From QPIN01 sp965224575 (lineage in GTDB: Bacteria > Pseudomonadota > Gammaproteobacteria > Methylococcales > Methylomonadaceae), in NCBI GenBank assembly GCA_965224575.1, contig CBDCZQ010000006.1, positions 2,108,001-2,172,000 on the forward strand: DNA of 64,000 nucleotides. Direction: 5' to 3'. Positions within the stretch are counted from its first letter, which is position 1, and every line of letters starts with the position of its first letter. Shown one piece after another: positions 7,452 through 16,479 of the stretch. The position numbers and the translations under genes are program-made. The notes below the pieces were generated by a model. It did not search any database. It was given only the letters and a program-made list of their open reading frames with translations, and was not told the origin of the DNA.

Positions 7452-8402
7452 ATGAGTGAGAAAAAAAATGATCTAGCTTTTGTTTTTCCAGGACAAGGTT
7501 CACAGTCTATTGGAATGTTGTCAGAATTAGCAGAAGTTTATCCAATAGTTAAAGAAACTTTTGAACAAGCGTCAGAGGTATTAACTTTTGATTTATGGAA
7601 ATTAATTCAACAAGGAACTGTTGAGGAATTGAATCAAACTTATAATACTCAGCCTGCAATGTTAGCAGCTGATGTAGCAATATGGCGCGTATGGTGTGAG
7701 CAAGTGGCGAAAAGACCAGCATGGATTGCAGGGCATAGTCTTGGTGAATATTCAGCTTTAGTGTGTTCTAATGCGATTGGTTTTGACGAGGGAATTACTC
7801 TGGTTGCGGAAAGAGGTCGTTTGATGCAAGCAGCGGTTCCAGAGGGTGTCGGTGCTATGGCAGCAATAATTGGATTGGAAGATAATTTAGTGATAAAAGC
7901 ATGTGCAGAAAGTGCAGCAAATGAAGTTGTTGCAGCGGTCAATTTTAATGCGCCTGGGCAAGTTGTTATTGCCGGACATAATGCAGCAGTCGAAAGAGCA
8001 ATGAATGCCGTAAAAGAAGCTGGGGCGAAAAGGGCGTTAAAATTATCAGTTAGTGTTCCTTCTCATTGTCAGTTAATGGCTTCTGCGGCGGAAAAACTAG
8101 CGGAAAAACTTCAGCAAATCAACATAAACATTCCTGATATGGCATTGATCCATAATGTCGATGTAGCTATCCATGATTCCGCTGAACTGATTACTAATGC
8201 ATTAAAAGAGCAATTATTTAAACCAGTTAGATGGGTTGAGAGTATTCAATATATACATCAGCAAGGAGTGGCTGATTTTGTAGAATGTGGGCCAGGTAAG
8301 GTATTGATGGGACTTAATAAACGAATTGTAAAAGAAGCAAACCATATGACAATGTATAATCCATTAACATTAGATAATGTATTGGAGCAATTGAATGGAT
8401 AA
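7452..8402 (+). CDS. fabD: malonyl-CoA:ACP transacylase
   Basis: A 316-residue enzyme that loads malonyl groups on ACP. F-P-G-Q-G-S-Q at residues about 12-18 and the nucleophile elbow G-H-S-L-G (S96) are present, with H205 in V-P-S-H-C completing the dyad. L-F-K-P-V-R-W and E-C-G-P-G-K near the C-terminus are family signatures. The SD is AGAAG before the ATG. Its last eight bases overlap the fabG start, implying translational coupling. Confidence 0.96.
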   Translation: MSEKKNDLAFVFPGQGSQSIGMLSELAEVYPIVKETFEQASEVLTFDLWKLIQQGTVEELNQTYNTQPAMLAADVAIWRVWCEQVAKRPAWIAGHSLGEYSALVCSNAIGFDEGITLVAERGRLMQAAVPEGVGAMAAIIGLEDNLVIKACAESAANEVVAAVNFNAPGQVVIAGHNAAVERAMNAVKEAGAKRALKLSVSVPSHCQLMASAAEKLAEKLQQININIPDMALIHNVDVAIHDSAELITNALKEQLFKPVRWVESIQYIHQQGVADFVECGPGKVLMGLNKRIVKEANHMTMYNPLTLDNVLEQLNG

Positions 8403-9123
8403 GAAAATAGCGTTAGTCACAGGTGCTAGTCGTGGTATAGGGAGAGCAATAGCTGAACAGCTTGTTGAAGATGGTTTTTTTGTGATAGGAACGGCTACTA
8501 GTGATGGAGGTGCGGATTCAATATCTTCATATTTGGGTGAATCAGGGAAAGGTTTAAAGTTGAATGTTGCTGATTCTGAGTCAATTGTAGAGATTATAAA
8601 AATAATTGCAGATAGCTATGCCCCACCAGCTGTATTAGTCAATAATGCTGGAATAACGCGTGATAATTTATTAATGCGGATGAAAGATGAAGAATGGGAT
8701 GACATTATTAGTACCAATCTAACTTCAATTTTCAAAATGAGTAAAGCGGTTTTAAGAGGCATGATGAAAGCAAGAACTGGAAGAATTATAAATATTTCTT
8801 CAGTTGTTGGCTCAACAGGAAATGCTGGACAAGTAAATTATGCTGCTTCTAAGGCAGGGATGGTAGGTTTTGCAAAATCTATGGCAAAAGAAGTTGGTTC
8901 AAGAGGCATCACAATTAATACTGTTTCACCTGGTTTTATCGATACAGATATGACAAAAAAATTAGCAGAGGAGCATAAAAATGCTCTACTGAGTTCAATT
9001 GCATTAGGGCGGTTAGGAGACCCTAAAGAAATTGCCCATGCAGTTTCTTTCTTGGCCTCTGAAGGTGCCTCGTATATTACTGGCGAAACAATTCATGTCA
9101 ATGGCGGTATGTTTATGTCATAG
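8395..9123 (+). CDS. fabG: 3-oxoacyl-ACP reductase
   Basis: A 242-residue short-chain dehydrogenase that reduces beta-ketoacyl-ACP with NADPH. The Rossmann motif T-G-A-S-R-G-I-G starts at residue 9, the N-N-A-G motif is at 83-86, and the catalytic S136, Y149 and K153 (Y-A-A-S-K) are present. The C-terminal G-G-M-F-M-S is typical. The start overlaps fabD by eight bases. Confidence 0.96.
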   Translation: MDKKIALVTGASRGIGRAIAEQLVEDGFFVIGTATSDGGADSISSYLGESGKGLKLNVADSESIVEIIKIIADSYAPPAVLVNNAGITRDNLLMRMKDEEWDDIISTNLTSIFKMSKAVLRGMMKARTGRIINISSVVGSTGNAGQVNYAASKAGMVGFAKSMAKEVGSRGITINTVSPGFIDTDMTKKLAEEHKNALLSSIALGRLGDPKEIAHAVSFLASEGASYITGETIHVNGGMFMS

Positions 9124-9129
9124 GTGTAG

Positions 9130-9156
9130 TGACTTTTTTGTAATATCAAGTATAAT
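9130..9156 (+). promoter_or_regulatory. candidate promoter for acpP
   Basis: The 143-bp gap before acpP contains TATAAT at 9151-9156. TGACTT at 9130-9135 (15-bp spacing) is the best -35 candidate. A second TTGACG at 9186-9191 lies closer to the gene but lacks a good -10. A separate strong promoter would suit the high demand for ACP. This is inferred from sequence alone. Confidence 0.45.
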
Positions 9157-9266
9157 CCACCCCCGTTCGTCTGGGTTATAGCCAGTTGACGGAATTTATA
9201 ATATTAATAATAAAATGCAGTTGAGTGTTATTAAATAAAACACATGCATAGTAAGAGGAAAATAAA

Positions 9267-9497
9267 ATGAGTAACATTGAAGAACAAGTAAAAAAGATTG
9301 TTGCAGAGCAGTTAGGTGTTAAAGATGACATTGCAAATGATGCATCTTTTGTTGATGATCTTGGCGCTGACTCTTTGGATACAGTTGAACTTGTCATGGC
9401 ACTTGAAGAAGAATTCGAATGTGAAATTCCAGATGAAGAAGCTGAGAAGATTACAACAGTTCAGCTTGCTATTGACTATATCAATAAAAATTTATAA
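9267..9497 (+). CDS. acpP: acyl carrier protein
   Basis: A 76-residue acidic helical carrier protein. The phosphopantetheine attachment site is S36 in D-D-L-G-A-D-S-L-D-T. E-L-V-M-A-L-E-E-E-F-E forms helix II, the recognition helix. The SD (AGAGGAAA) is strong. It carries growing acyl chains for the fab enzymes encoded on both sides. Confidence 0.97.
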   Translation: MSNIEEQVKKIVAEQLGVKDDIANDASFVDDLGADSLDTVELVMALEEEFECEIPDEEAEKITTVQLAIDYINKNL

Positions 9498-9668
9498 GTT
9501 TTTGAAATTTCTGGTACTCCGTCAATCTATTTCTAATCACATATCAATGGGTAAGACTTTTTTTCCTTAGATATTATGATTAGTTTATATTGACAGAGTT
9601 TTAGAATATTTTTATAAAAGTCTTAATTTTTAAACCCTCTATTTTACTTTTTTTTACGGTATATTACT

Positions 9669-10913
9669 TTGAGCAAACGTCGAGTTGTAATCACTGGCTT
9701 AGGTGCTGTCACACCTTTAGCTAATAATGCCGTTGATACCTGGAACGGTATTGTTAACGGTAGAAGTGGTATTAGTTCGATTGATTCTTTTGATGTTTCT
9801 CCTTTTGCAACAAGATTTGGAGGTGTCATCAGAAATTTCGATATTAGTGAATACATTCCTGCAAAAGATGCAAAACGGATGGATGGATTTATTCATTATG
9901 GGATTGCAGCAGGTTGTCAAGCGATTGACGATTCTGGAATAGAGGTTACAGAAGAAAATGCTGAGCGTATTGGTGTAGCAATCGGTGCAGGTATAGGTGG
10001 CATAACTGGCATTGAAAAGTGCTATGCTACTTATAAAGAAAGTGGACCACGAAGGATTTCTCCTTTTTTTGTTCCAGGTAATATCATAAATATGATTGCC
10101 GGTAATCTTTCCATTAAATATGGGTTAAAAGGACCAAACTTTTCAATTGTTACTGCATGTAGTACAGGTACTCATAATATTGGTGATGCTTCACGATTAA
10201 TTAAATATGGTGATGCAGATGTTATGCTTGCTGGTGGAGCAGAATGTTGTACTACATCACCTACGGCACTGGGGGGCTTCGCATCGGCAAGGGCATTATC
10301 ACGAAGAAACGATAATCCTCAGCAAGCAAGTCGTCCATGGGATAAAGACAGAGATGGTTTTGTATTGAGTGATGGTTCAGGTGTCGTGGTTCTGGAAGAG
10401 CTAGAGCATGCTAAAGCTCGTGGAGCCAAAATTTATGCAGAAGTCGTAGGTTATGGAATGAGTGGAGATGCTTATCATATGACTATGCCTTCAGAAGGAG
10501 GGGAAGGTGCTGCTCGGTGTATGAAAAATGCATTGCGTGATGCAAAAGTAAATCCAGATCAGGTTGACTATATTAATGCACATGGAACTTCGACACCGGC
10601 AGGTGACATTGGTGAAACTCAGGCGCTGAAAGCAGCGTTGGGCGATCATGCATATAAAGTAGCCATCAGCTCAACTAAGTCCATGATAGGACATTTGTTA
10701 GGTGCTGCTGGAGGAATTGAAGCTGTTTTATCAGCCTTGGCTTTAAAAAACCAAATTGCCCCCCCTACTATTAATTTGGATAGCCCTGATCCTGACTGTG
10801 ATTTGGATTATGTGCCTAACACGGCTAGACAAATGAAAATAGAGTTAGCAATTTCAAATTCATTTGGTTTTGGTGGTACTAACGGAACATTAGTTTTTAA
10901 ACGTTTCGAATAG
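9669..10913 (+). CDS. fabF: 3-oxoacyl-ACP synthase II
   Basis: A 414-residue KAS II. The catalytic residues are C164 in T-A-C-S-T-G, H305 in N-A-H-G-T-S-T and H342 in I-G-H-L-L-G. The TTG at 9669 gives the family-typical N-terminus M-S-K-R-R-V-V-I-T-G; no better start lies upstream, and the SD is weak, so translation may be modest. The 171-bp gap after acpP is AT-rich and may contain a terminator or processing site. Confidence 0.96.
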   Translation: MSKRRVVITGLGAVTPLANNAVDTWNGIVNGRSGISSIDSFDVSPFATRFGGVIRNFDISEYIPAKDAKRMDGFIHYGIAAGCQAIDDSGIEVTEENAERIGVAIGAGIGGITGIEKCYATYKESGPRRISPFFVPGNIINMIAGNLSIKYGLKGPNFSIVTACSTGTHNIGDASRLIKYGDADVMLAGGAECCTTSPTALGGFASARALSRRNDNPQQASRPWDKDRDGFVLSDGSGVVVLEELEHAKARGAKIYAEVVGYGMSGDAYHMTMPSEGGEGAARCMKNALRDAKVNPDQVDYINAHGTSTPAGDIGETQALKAALGDHAYKVAISSTKSMIGHLLGAAGGIEAVLSALALKNQIAPPTINLDSPDPDCDLDYVPNTARQMKIELAISNSFGFGGTNGTLVFKRFE

Positions 10914-10931
10914 ATAAAATATTGTTTGCTA

Positions 10932-11765
10932 ATGTTTCTACTCAATGGTGAAAGCAAACACTGCATTGAGTTTTCTGACAGAGGGTTTCAATATGGGGAT
11001 GGTTTGTTTGAAACGATTGAAATATTCAATGGCAGACCTCTATTTTTTAAGCAGCATATACAACGATTGTTTAAAGGTTGTCAAAAATTATTAATCCCTC
11101 CACCAGATACAGAAATAATCACAAAAGAAGCATTTCAGTTTTCACATAACTCCAATCATGCTGTATTGAAATTAATCGTTACACGAGGAACAGGTGGACG
11201 AGGATATCGTCAGCCTGATCATATTTCACCTACGCGCCTTTTTTCTCTCCATTCTTTTCCAAATCACCCTGAAAACTATAAAAATCAAGGCGTCAATGTT
11301 AGGTTTTGTTCTAATACTTTAGGGATAAACCCTATATTAGCTGGCATTAAGCATATGAATCGTCTGGAACAAATTATTGCTCGGGCAGAATGGAATACGT
11401 CAGAGTTTCAGGAAGGGCTTATGATGGATATTCATGGCCATGTAATTGAAGGAACGATGAGTAATTTATTTTTAGTCAAAGATAATATTTTATATACACC
11501 ATTGATAGATCAATGTGGTGTGGAGGGTATTTTAAGAAATATTTTGATTGTTACAGCGAAAAAAAATAAAATAAAAGTAATAGAAAAGATAATAACAAAA
11601 AAAGAGATTGTAAATGCTGATGAACTTTTTATGACTAATTCAATCATTGGAATTTGGCCGATTAAGCAATTAGAAAAACAACAGTTTACTATCGGTGTGG
11701 TAACTACAAAACTACAGCGTTTGTTTCTACAGTGTAGACAAAGGGAAATTGAAAGTGTTTGCTAA
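10932..11765 (+). CDS. pabC: aminodeoxychorismate lyase
   Basis: A fold-type IV PLP enzyme of about 277 residues that converts 4-amino-4-deoxychorismate to p-aminobenzoate for folate. S-D-R-G-F-Q-Y-G-D-G-L-F-E-T near the N-terminus and the PLP lysine in G-I-K-H-M-N-R-L-E are diagnostic, as is E-G-T-M-S-N-L-F. I prefer the ATG at 10932 (M-F-L-L-N-G) over the TTG six bases upstream because family members start this way. Its end overlaps mltG by about 17 bases. Confidence 0.9.
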   Translation: MFLLNGESKHCIEFSDRGFQYGDGLFETIEIFNGRPLFFKQHIQRLFKGCQKLLIPPPDTEIITKEAFQFSHNSNHAVLKLIVTRGTGGRGYRQPDHISPTRLFSLHSFPNHPENYKNQGVNVRFCSNTLGINPILAGIKHMNRLEQIIARAEWNTSEFQEGLMMDIHGHVIEGTMSNLFLVKDNILYTPLIDQCGVEGILRNILIVTAKKNKIKVIEKIITKKEIVNADELFMTNSIIGIWPIKQLEKQQFTIGVVTTKLQRLFLQCRQREIESVC

Positions 11766-12750
11766 AATTGGGGGAGCTATCTTCGTAGTTTTCAGTATAG
11801 TTTCGATCATACTGTGGCTTGAATATGAGAAGGCATTATATGAACCAGTAATTTCTGGAAAACCGAAATTGATAGAGATTAAAAAAGGGGATAGTTTTAA
11901 TAAGATCACTGATAAATTAATTCAACAGAATATAGCGATTAAACCTTTGTGGTTTAAGTTAATAGCTTATCAAAAAAAGGTTAGTAATAAACTTAAAACG
12001 GGGGAATATGAGTTACAATCCGGGTTAACCATGCCCGATATTTTATCAAAGTTGGTTGAGGGTAAGTCTTTACAATATTCAATCACATTTCCCGAAGGTT
12101 GGAGTTTTAAACAAATTTTTCAGGAAATAAAAAATAATCCTTATATTAATCATACCTTAGAAAAGAATGATTATAAAAGTATTATGATGAAACTGAGCTC
12201 TGATTATGAGCATCCGGAGGGATTGTTTTTTCCAGATACTTACTTTTTTGAGAAAAATGCTACAGACCTCTCTTTATTACAAAAATCTCATACGAAAATG
12301 CTTTCTGTTTTAAACACAGAATGGGAAAAAAGAGAGAAAGGGGGGCCCCTAGAAAACGCATATCAAGCATTAATTCTTGCTTCAATTGTTGAAAAAGAAA
12401 CGGGAGCAGCTGAAGAAAGAGAGAAAATTGCAGGTGTTTTTACCCGCAGACTTGAAACAGGTATGTTATTACAAACCGATCCTACGGTTATTTATGGCAT
12501 GGGGGATGAGTACAAAGGGAATATTAGATATAAAGATTTAAGAAAACCTACCCCTTATAATACTTATGTTATTAAAGGACTGCCTCCTACACCAATAGCT
12601 ATGCCTGGTAAGGAAGCGATTTATGCAGCTTTACACCCAGCCAAAGGCAAAAGTGTCTATTTTGTTGCAAAAGGAAATGGAACCCATATTTTTTCTGAAA
12701 CGCTTAGGGAGCATAATAATGCTGTCAATAAATATCAAAGAAAAAAATGA
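11749..12750 (+). CDS. mltG: endolytic murein transglycosylase MltG
   Basis: A 333-residue YceG/MltG protein that cleaves nascent glycan strands at the inner membrane. One N-terminal membrane helix (residues about 5-25) is followed by a LysM-like region and the catalytic part with A-S-I-V-E-K-E-T-G, where the Glu is the expected catalytic residue, then L-Q-T-D-P-T-V-I-Y-G. AGGGA at 11742-11746 sits before TTG 11749 and GTG 11755; either may be used. It overlaps pabC upstream and tmk by 4 bp downstream. Confidence 0.92.
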   Translation: MKVFAKIGGAIFVVFSIVSIILWLEYEKALYEPVISGKPKLIEIKKGDSFNKITDKLIQQNIAIKPLWFKLIAYQKKVSNKLKTGEYELQSGLTMPDILSKLVEGKSLQYSITFPEGWSFKQIFQEIKNNPYINHTLEKNDYKSIMMKLSSDYEHPEGLFFPDTYFFEKNATDLSLLQKSHTKMLSVLNTEWEKREKGGPLENAYQALILASIVEKETGAAEEREKIAGVFTRRLETGMLLQTDPTVIYGMGDEYKGNIRYKDLRKPTPYNTYVIKGLPPTPIAMPGKEAIYAALHPAKGKSVYFVAKGNGTHIFSETLREHNNAVNKYQRKK

Positions 12751-13376
12751 ATGAAGGAAAATTCATCACTCTGGAAGGTGGAGAGGGGGTGGGTAAATCA
12801 ACTAATTTGCTCTTTATTAAGGAGCAGGTAGAAAAAAAAGGAATAAAGGTTATAACAACTCGAGAACCCGGAGGAACAGATTTTGCCGAAAAAATAAGAG
12901 CCTTGTTATTAGAAAATAGAGAAGAAAAAGTAGCTGAGAATGCTGAACTTTTGCTAATGTTTGCTGCTAGAGCACAGCATATTGATCATGTTATTCAACC
13001 AGCATTAACCAAGGGACAATGGGTGTTATGTGACCGGTTTACTGATGCAACCTATGCATACCAAGGTGGTGGTCGATCAATGGATATGCAAATGATTGCC
13101 TGGCTGGAAGATAAAATACAAGGTACTTTAAGACCTGATTTAACTCTGTTGTTAGATGCACCTATTGATGTGGGAATAGATAGAGCTAGTCAAAGAGGGA
13201 AGCTTGATCGTTTTGAGTCTGAAAAAATTAGTTTTTTTGAAAAAGTCAGAGAAGTTTATTTACAGCGAGCAAAAAAATACCCTCAAATAATTAAAGTAAT
13301 TAATGCTGATCAAGATTTAGACAAAGTACAAAGTGAAATCAATTTACAACTTCAAACATTGCTAGCAATAGAATGA
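12747..13376 (+). CDS. tmk: thymidylate kinase
   Basis: A 209-residue kinase that makes dTDP. The P-loop G-G-E-G-V-G-K-S-T lies at residues 11-19, the D-R-F/T-D-A-T-Y-A-Y-Q-G-G substrate loop follows the middle of the protein, and R-A-S-Q-R-G-K-L-D-R-F is the lid. ATGA overlaps with mltG and holB give tight coupling at both ends. Confidence 0.95.
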   Translation: MNEGKFITLEGGEGVGKSTNLLFIKEQVEKKGIKVITTREPGGTDFAEKIRALLLENREEKVAENAELLLMFAARAQHIDHVIQPALTKGQWVLCDRFTDATYAYQGGGRSMDMQMIAWLEDKIQGTLRPDLTLLLDAPIDVGIDRASQRGKLDRFESEKISFFEKVREVYLQRAKKYPQIIKVINADQDLDKVQSEINLQLQTLLAIE

Positions 13377-14374
13377 ATGCTATTCAGCAATCTTTTCCTT
13401 GGTTACAAGCTAGTTGGTTACAATTAAGCAATTATATTGATCAAAAACGAATTCCTCAAGCGTTACTTATTATCGGTACTAATGGATTAGCGAAGCAACA
13501 ATTAGCAGAATGTTATGCTCAGACGTTGTTGTGCAAAATGTCTCAAGAAAATGGAGTTTATTGTGGGGAATGTCAAAGCTGTCTGTTATTTAATGCACAG
13601 ACACATCCTGATTATCTTTTGATAGAGCCAGAAGAGCAGGGTAAGTCGATTGGTATTGCAGTGATTAGGAAACTTGTATCTACATTGACATTAAAACCAC
13701 AATACGAAACTCACAGAGTAATTATTATTAATCCTGCTGATAGTCTGAATAATGCCTCTGCAAATGCTTTTTTGAAGTATTTAGAGGAGCCAACTGAGCG
13801 AACATGCCTCATCCTTATTTCAAATAACCCGAACAAGTTACCCGCAACAATTAGAAGTCGCTGTCAAAAATTATTTATACCCAGAGTCTCTGATCAAGCA
13901 AGTTTAGATACATGGTGGGAACAGAATGGCGTTTTGGAAAATCAAGATTTACTTTTCAATTTATCCCAAGGCGCACCTTTATTAGCAAAACAATTTTCTG
14001 AAACCAACCTATTAAAAGACAGAAGGGATTATTTTAATCAGTGGCTGAAAATTTCAGGCTCAGAAGGAAATTTTGTTACTGTGGCAGAGCAGTGGTCTAA
14101 ATTAGACAATGCAGAAATTAACTTATTAATTGGTTGGATCATAAGCTGGGTAGTTGATGTTATAAAACTGGCATATATGAATCAAGAAATTAACTTGTAT
14201 AACCTAGATTTAGCTACAGACTTGCAAGAAATAGCAGTTAAGCTAGACTTAAAGGAAATGTATAAATATTATGATTTTTTATTGCTTAGTCAACAAAGAC
14301 TCGAGTCTCAAATAAATAAACAATTAGTTTTTGAAGAAATCTTAATAAAATGGTTAAAACTTAATAGCAGATAA
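13373..14374 (+). CDS. holB: DNA polymerase III subunit delta'
   Basis: This 333-residue clamp-loader subunit is AAA+-like with a degenerate nucleotide loop, as expected for delta'. Zinc-binding cysteines C54, C64, C67 and C70 are seen, as is L-E-E-P-T-E-R-T and the S-R-C motif (T-I-R-S-R-C-Q). Its neighbours tmk and pilZ are the classic order. It overlaps tmk by 4 bp. Confidence 0.93.
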   Translation: MNAIQQSFPWLQASWLQLSNYIDQKRIPQALLIIGTNGLAKQQLAECYAQTLLCKMSQENGVYCGECQSCLLFNAQTHPDYLLIEPEEQGKSIGIAVIRKLVSTLTLKPQYETHRVIIINPADSLNNASANAFLKYLEEPTERTCLILISNNPNKLPATIRSRCQKLFIPRVSDQASLDTWWEQNGVLENQDLLFNLSQGAPLLAKQFSETNLLKDRRDYFNQWLKISGSEGNFVTVAEQWSKLDNAEINLLIGWIISWVVDVIKLAYMNQEINLYNLDLATDLQEIAVKLDLKEMYKYYDFLLLSQQRLESQINKQLVFEEILIKWLKLNSR

Positions 14375-14379
14375 AACAG

Positions 14380-14739
14380 ATGGCAGAACAAGAGTCAGAA
14401 AGTCCAAAAAAAGGAATATTATCCCTTTCAATCAAAGATAAAAATGCGCTTTATGCTGCTTATATGCCTTTTGTGAGCAACGGTGGCCTGTTTATTCCTA
14501 CAGATCGTCAATATGAAATGGGTGAAGAAGTTTTTATTCTGCTAAATTTAATGGGGGAATCCGAACGATTACCTATTTCTGGTAAAATTGTATGGATGAC
14601 ACCTGAGGGAGCAGAAGGTTATCGAGCATCTGGGGTTGGCCTGCAATTTAGTGATAAGGATAATGGGGTGGCAAGAAATAAGATTGAAACTTTTCTAGCC
14701 GGAGCACTAGAATCTGGTCGTTCAACACATACTATGTAA
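14380..14739 (+). CDS. pilZ: PilZ domain protein
   Basis: A 119-residue single-domain protein in the position of the type IV pilus PilZ downstream of holB. The hydrophobic beta-barrel pattern (N-G-G-L-F-I-P, G-K-I-V-W-M-T-P, G-V-G-L-Q-F) is present. The N-terminal R-x-x-x-R arm that c-di-GMP-binding PilZ proteins use is missing, as in canonical PilZ, which acts by binding PilB/FimX instead. It lies five bases after holB. Confidence 0.88.
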   Translation: MAEQESESPKKGILSLSIKDKNALYAAYMPFVSNGGLFIPTDRQYEMGEEVFILLNLMGESERLPISGKIVWMTPEGAEGYRASGVGLQFSDKDNGVARNKIETFLAGALESGRSTHTM

Positions 14740-14978
14740 AATACTTCATATCATTGAGCCCACAAAAGTCTATCGGTCTGTTTTTTCCTTTTAGATTGAA
14801 TTACTAAAAGTACTATTTTGTTATGTGTCTTTTTTACTGTCTTAGTTGATCTCCCTAATTTTCATTATCTTCTGTGCCAATACAGTCGTTACTAATGATC
14901 AAAGCCAATTTGATATAAATTCCGCATCTGATGTTGCGTCAAGTATAATTACTGATTATTTCAATCTTTTTTTATTTC

Positions 14979-15755
14979 ATGTTTATTGATTCCCACTGTC
15001 ACTTAGATCGCATTGATCTTAATCCCTATCAAAATGATTTTAACTGCTTCATGAAAGAGGCAGAAAAAAGTCAGATTGATCATATGCTTTGTATAGCAAT
15101 TGATTTAGAGTCCTACCCAGCAATGGTTAATTTAGTTGAAAATTATGATTCTATTTCACTCTCCGTAGGTGTCCATCCGAATGTTAATGACGGTAAAGAT
15201 CCAAGTATAGATGAATTAATTGAGCTGGGTGAAAATGAAAAAGTTATTGCTATTGGTGAGACTGGGTTAGATTATTTTCGTAGTGAAGGTGATTTGGAAT
15301 GGCAACATCAGCGATTTAGAAATCATATCCATGCAGCAAAAGTCCTAAAAAAACCATTAATCATACATACGCGAGAAGCAGGACAAGATTCTTTAGATGT
15401 ATTAGAAAAAGAAGGAGCTAATGAGGTAGGTGGAATCATACATTGCTTTACTGAAGATTGGGCCTATGCAAAAAGAGCCTTGGATATAGGGTTTTATATT
15501 TCTTTTTCTGGAATTGTAACGTTTAAGAATGCACAAGCAATTAAGGAAGTTGCAAAAAAAGTTCCTGCTGATCGGTTTTTGATTGAAACAGACTCTCCTT
15601 ATTTAGCACCAGTTCCTCACAGAGGTAAACCAAATTATCCAACTTATGTTCGCTATGTCGCTGAACATGTTGCAGAATTACGTGACACTACAATAGAAGA
15701 AATTGCAAAACTTTCGACAGATAATTTTAATACTTTATTCAAAATAAAGGCATAG
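14979..15755 (+). CDS. tatD: TatD-family DNase
   Basis: A 258-residue TIM-barrel metallohydrolase of the TatD/YcfH type. Metal ligands H6 and H8 (D-S-H-C-H-L-D), the Glu of I-G-E-T-G-L-D-Y, the His of I-H-T-R-E and the Asp of I-E-T-D-S-P-Y are all present. The family has 3'-5' exonuclease activity on DNA. The 240-bp gap before it shows no gene; upstream sequence is AT-rich with no strong SD (TTTTATTTC). Confidence 0.92.
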   Translation: MFIDSHCHLDRIDLNPYQNDFNCFMKEAEKSQIDHMLCIAIDLESYPAMVNLVENYDSISLSVGVHPNVNDGKDPSIDELIELGENEKVIAIGETGLDYFRSEGDLEWQHQRFRNHIHAAKVLKKPLIIHTREAGQDSLDVLEKEGANEVGGIIHCFTEDWAYAKRALDIGFYISFSGIVTFKNAQAIKEVAKKVPADRFLIETDSPYLAPVPHRGKPNYPTYVRYVAEHVAELRDTTIEEIAKLSTDNFNTLFKIKA

Positions 15756-15795
15756 ATAGAGCCAGGTTTTTTTGTCCAAAAAAATAGTGAAGTGA

Positions 15796-16479
15796 TTATA
15801 AATTTTCAACCATGTTTGAATGAAGAATAAAATTCAGATCAAGTATTTTCATTTTTATAGCTAAATGGACTAACTCAATATCACTAGTTACATTCAGTTT
15901 GCGTTTGATTAGATAATGACAATTAGAAACTGTTTTAGGACTTATATTAAGAGTATGGGCAATTTCATGACTTGATCTACCGTTGACCAGCATTTGTAAA
16001 ATTTCAAATTCACGAACGGTTAATTCGCCTAATATTCTGTTATCTCCAGCCAGTTTTTCTAATGCAAGGGTTTGTGCAATATCAGCACTAATAAAAATAT
16101 GTCCCAAAGAAACTTCATTGATTGCACGAATTAAAACATCAGCTTGACTATTTTTTGTGACATAAGCTAAAGCACCGGCTTTACTTGCTTGTAATGCAAA
16201 CGCTGGATTTTGATGCATGGTAAAGACAAGTATTTTAGTTTTACTGTGGTGTTTGCTTATTCTGGAAATTGTTTCAAGACCACTTTGGCCTGGTAACGAA
16301 AGATCCATAATGATGACATCAGGCAGATGATCTTTAAATAGAATATAAGCTTCCTCTCCATTGCTTGCTTCTGCAATAACGCTCATGTTTTTTTGTTTTT
16401 GCAATAATGAGCGATAGCCTTCACGAACAATAGCATGATCATCTACTAGCATAATATTGATGATTTTAGAGGAAATCAC
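15796..16479 (-). CDS. NarL/UhpA-type response regulator
   Basis: A 227-residue regulator. The receiver domain has acidic D13-D14 and phosphoacceptor D59 in I-I-M-D-L-S-L-P-G, with the switch T of V-F-T-M-H and the K of V-T-K-N. The C-terminal LuxR-type HTH reads L-T-V-R-E-F-E-I-L-Q-M-L-V then S-P-K-T-V-S-N. It starts with GTG overlapping the kinase stop (GTGA), so it is coupled to the kinase at 16476-17882. The target may be the divergent cupin gene. Confidence 0.93.
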   Translation of the reverse strand: MISSKIINIMLVDDHAIVREGYRSLLQKQKNMSVIAEASNGEEAYILFKDHLPDVIIMDLSLPGQSGLETISRISKHHSKTKILVFTMHQNPAFALQASKAGALAYVTKNSQADVLIRAINEVSLGHIFISADIAQTLALEKLAGDNRILGELTVREFEILQMLVNGRSSHEIAHTLNISPKTVSNCHYLIKRKLNVTSDIELVHLAIKMKILDLNFILHSNMVENL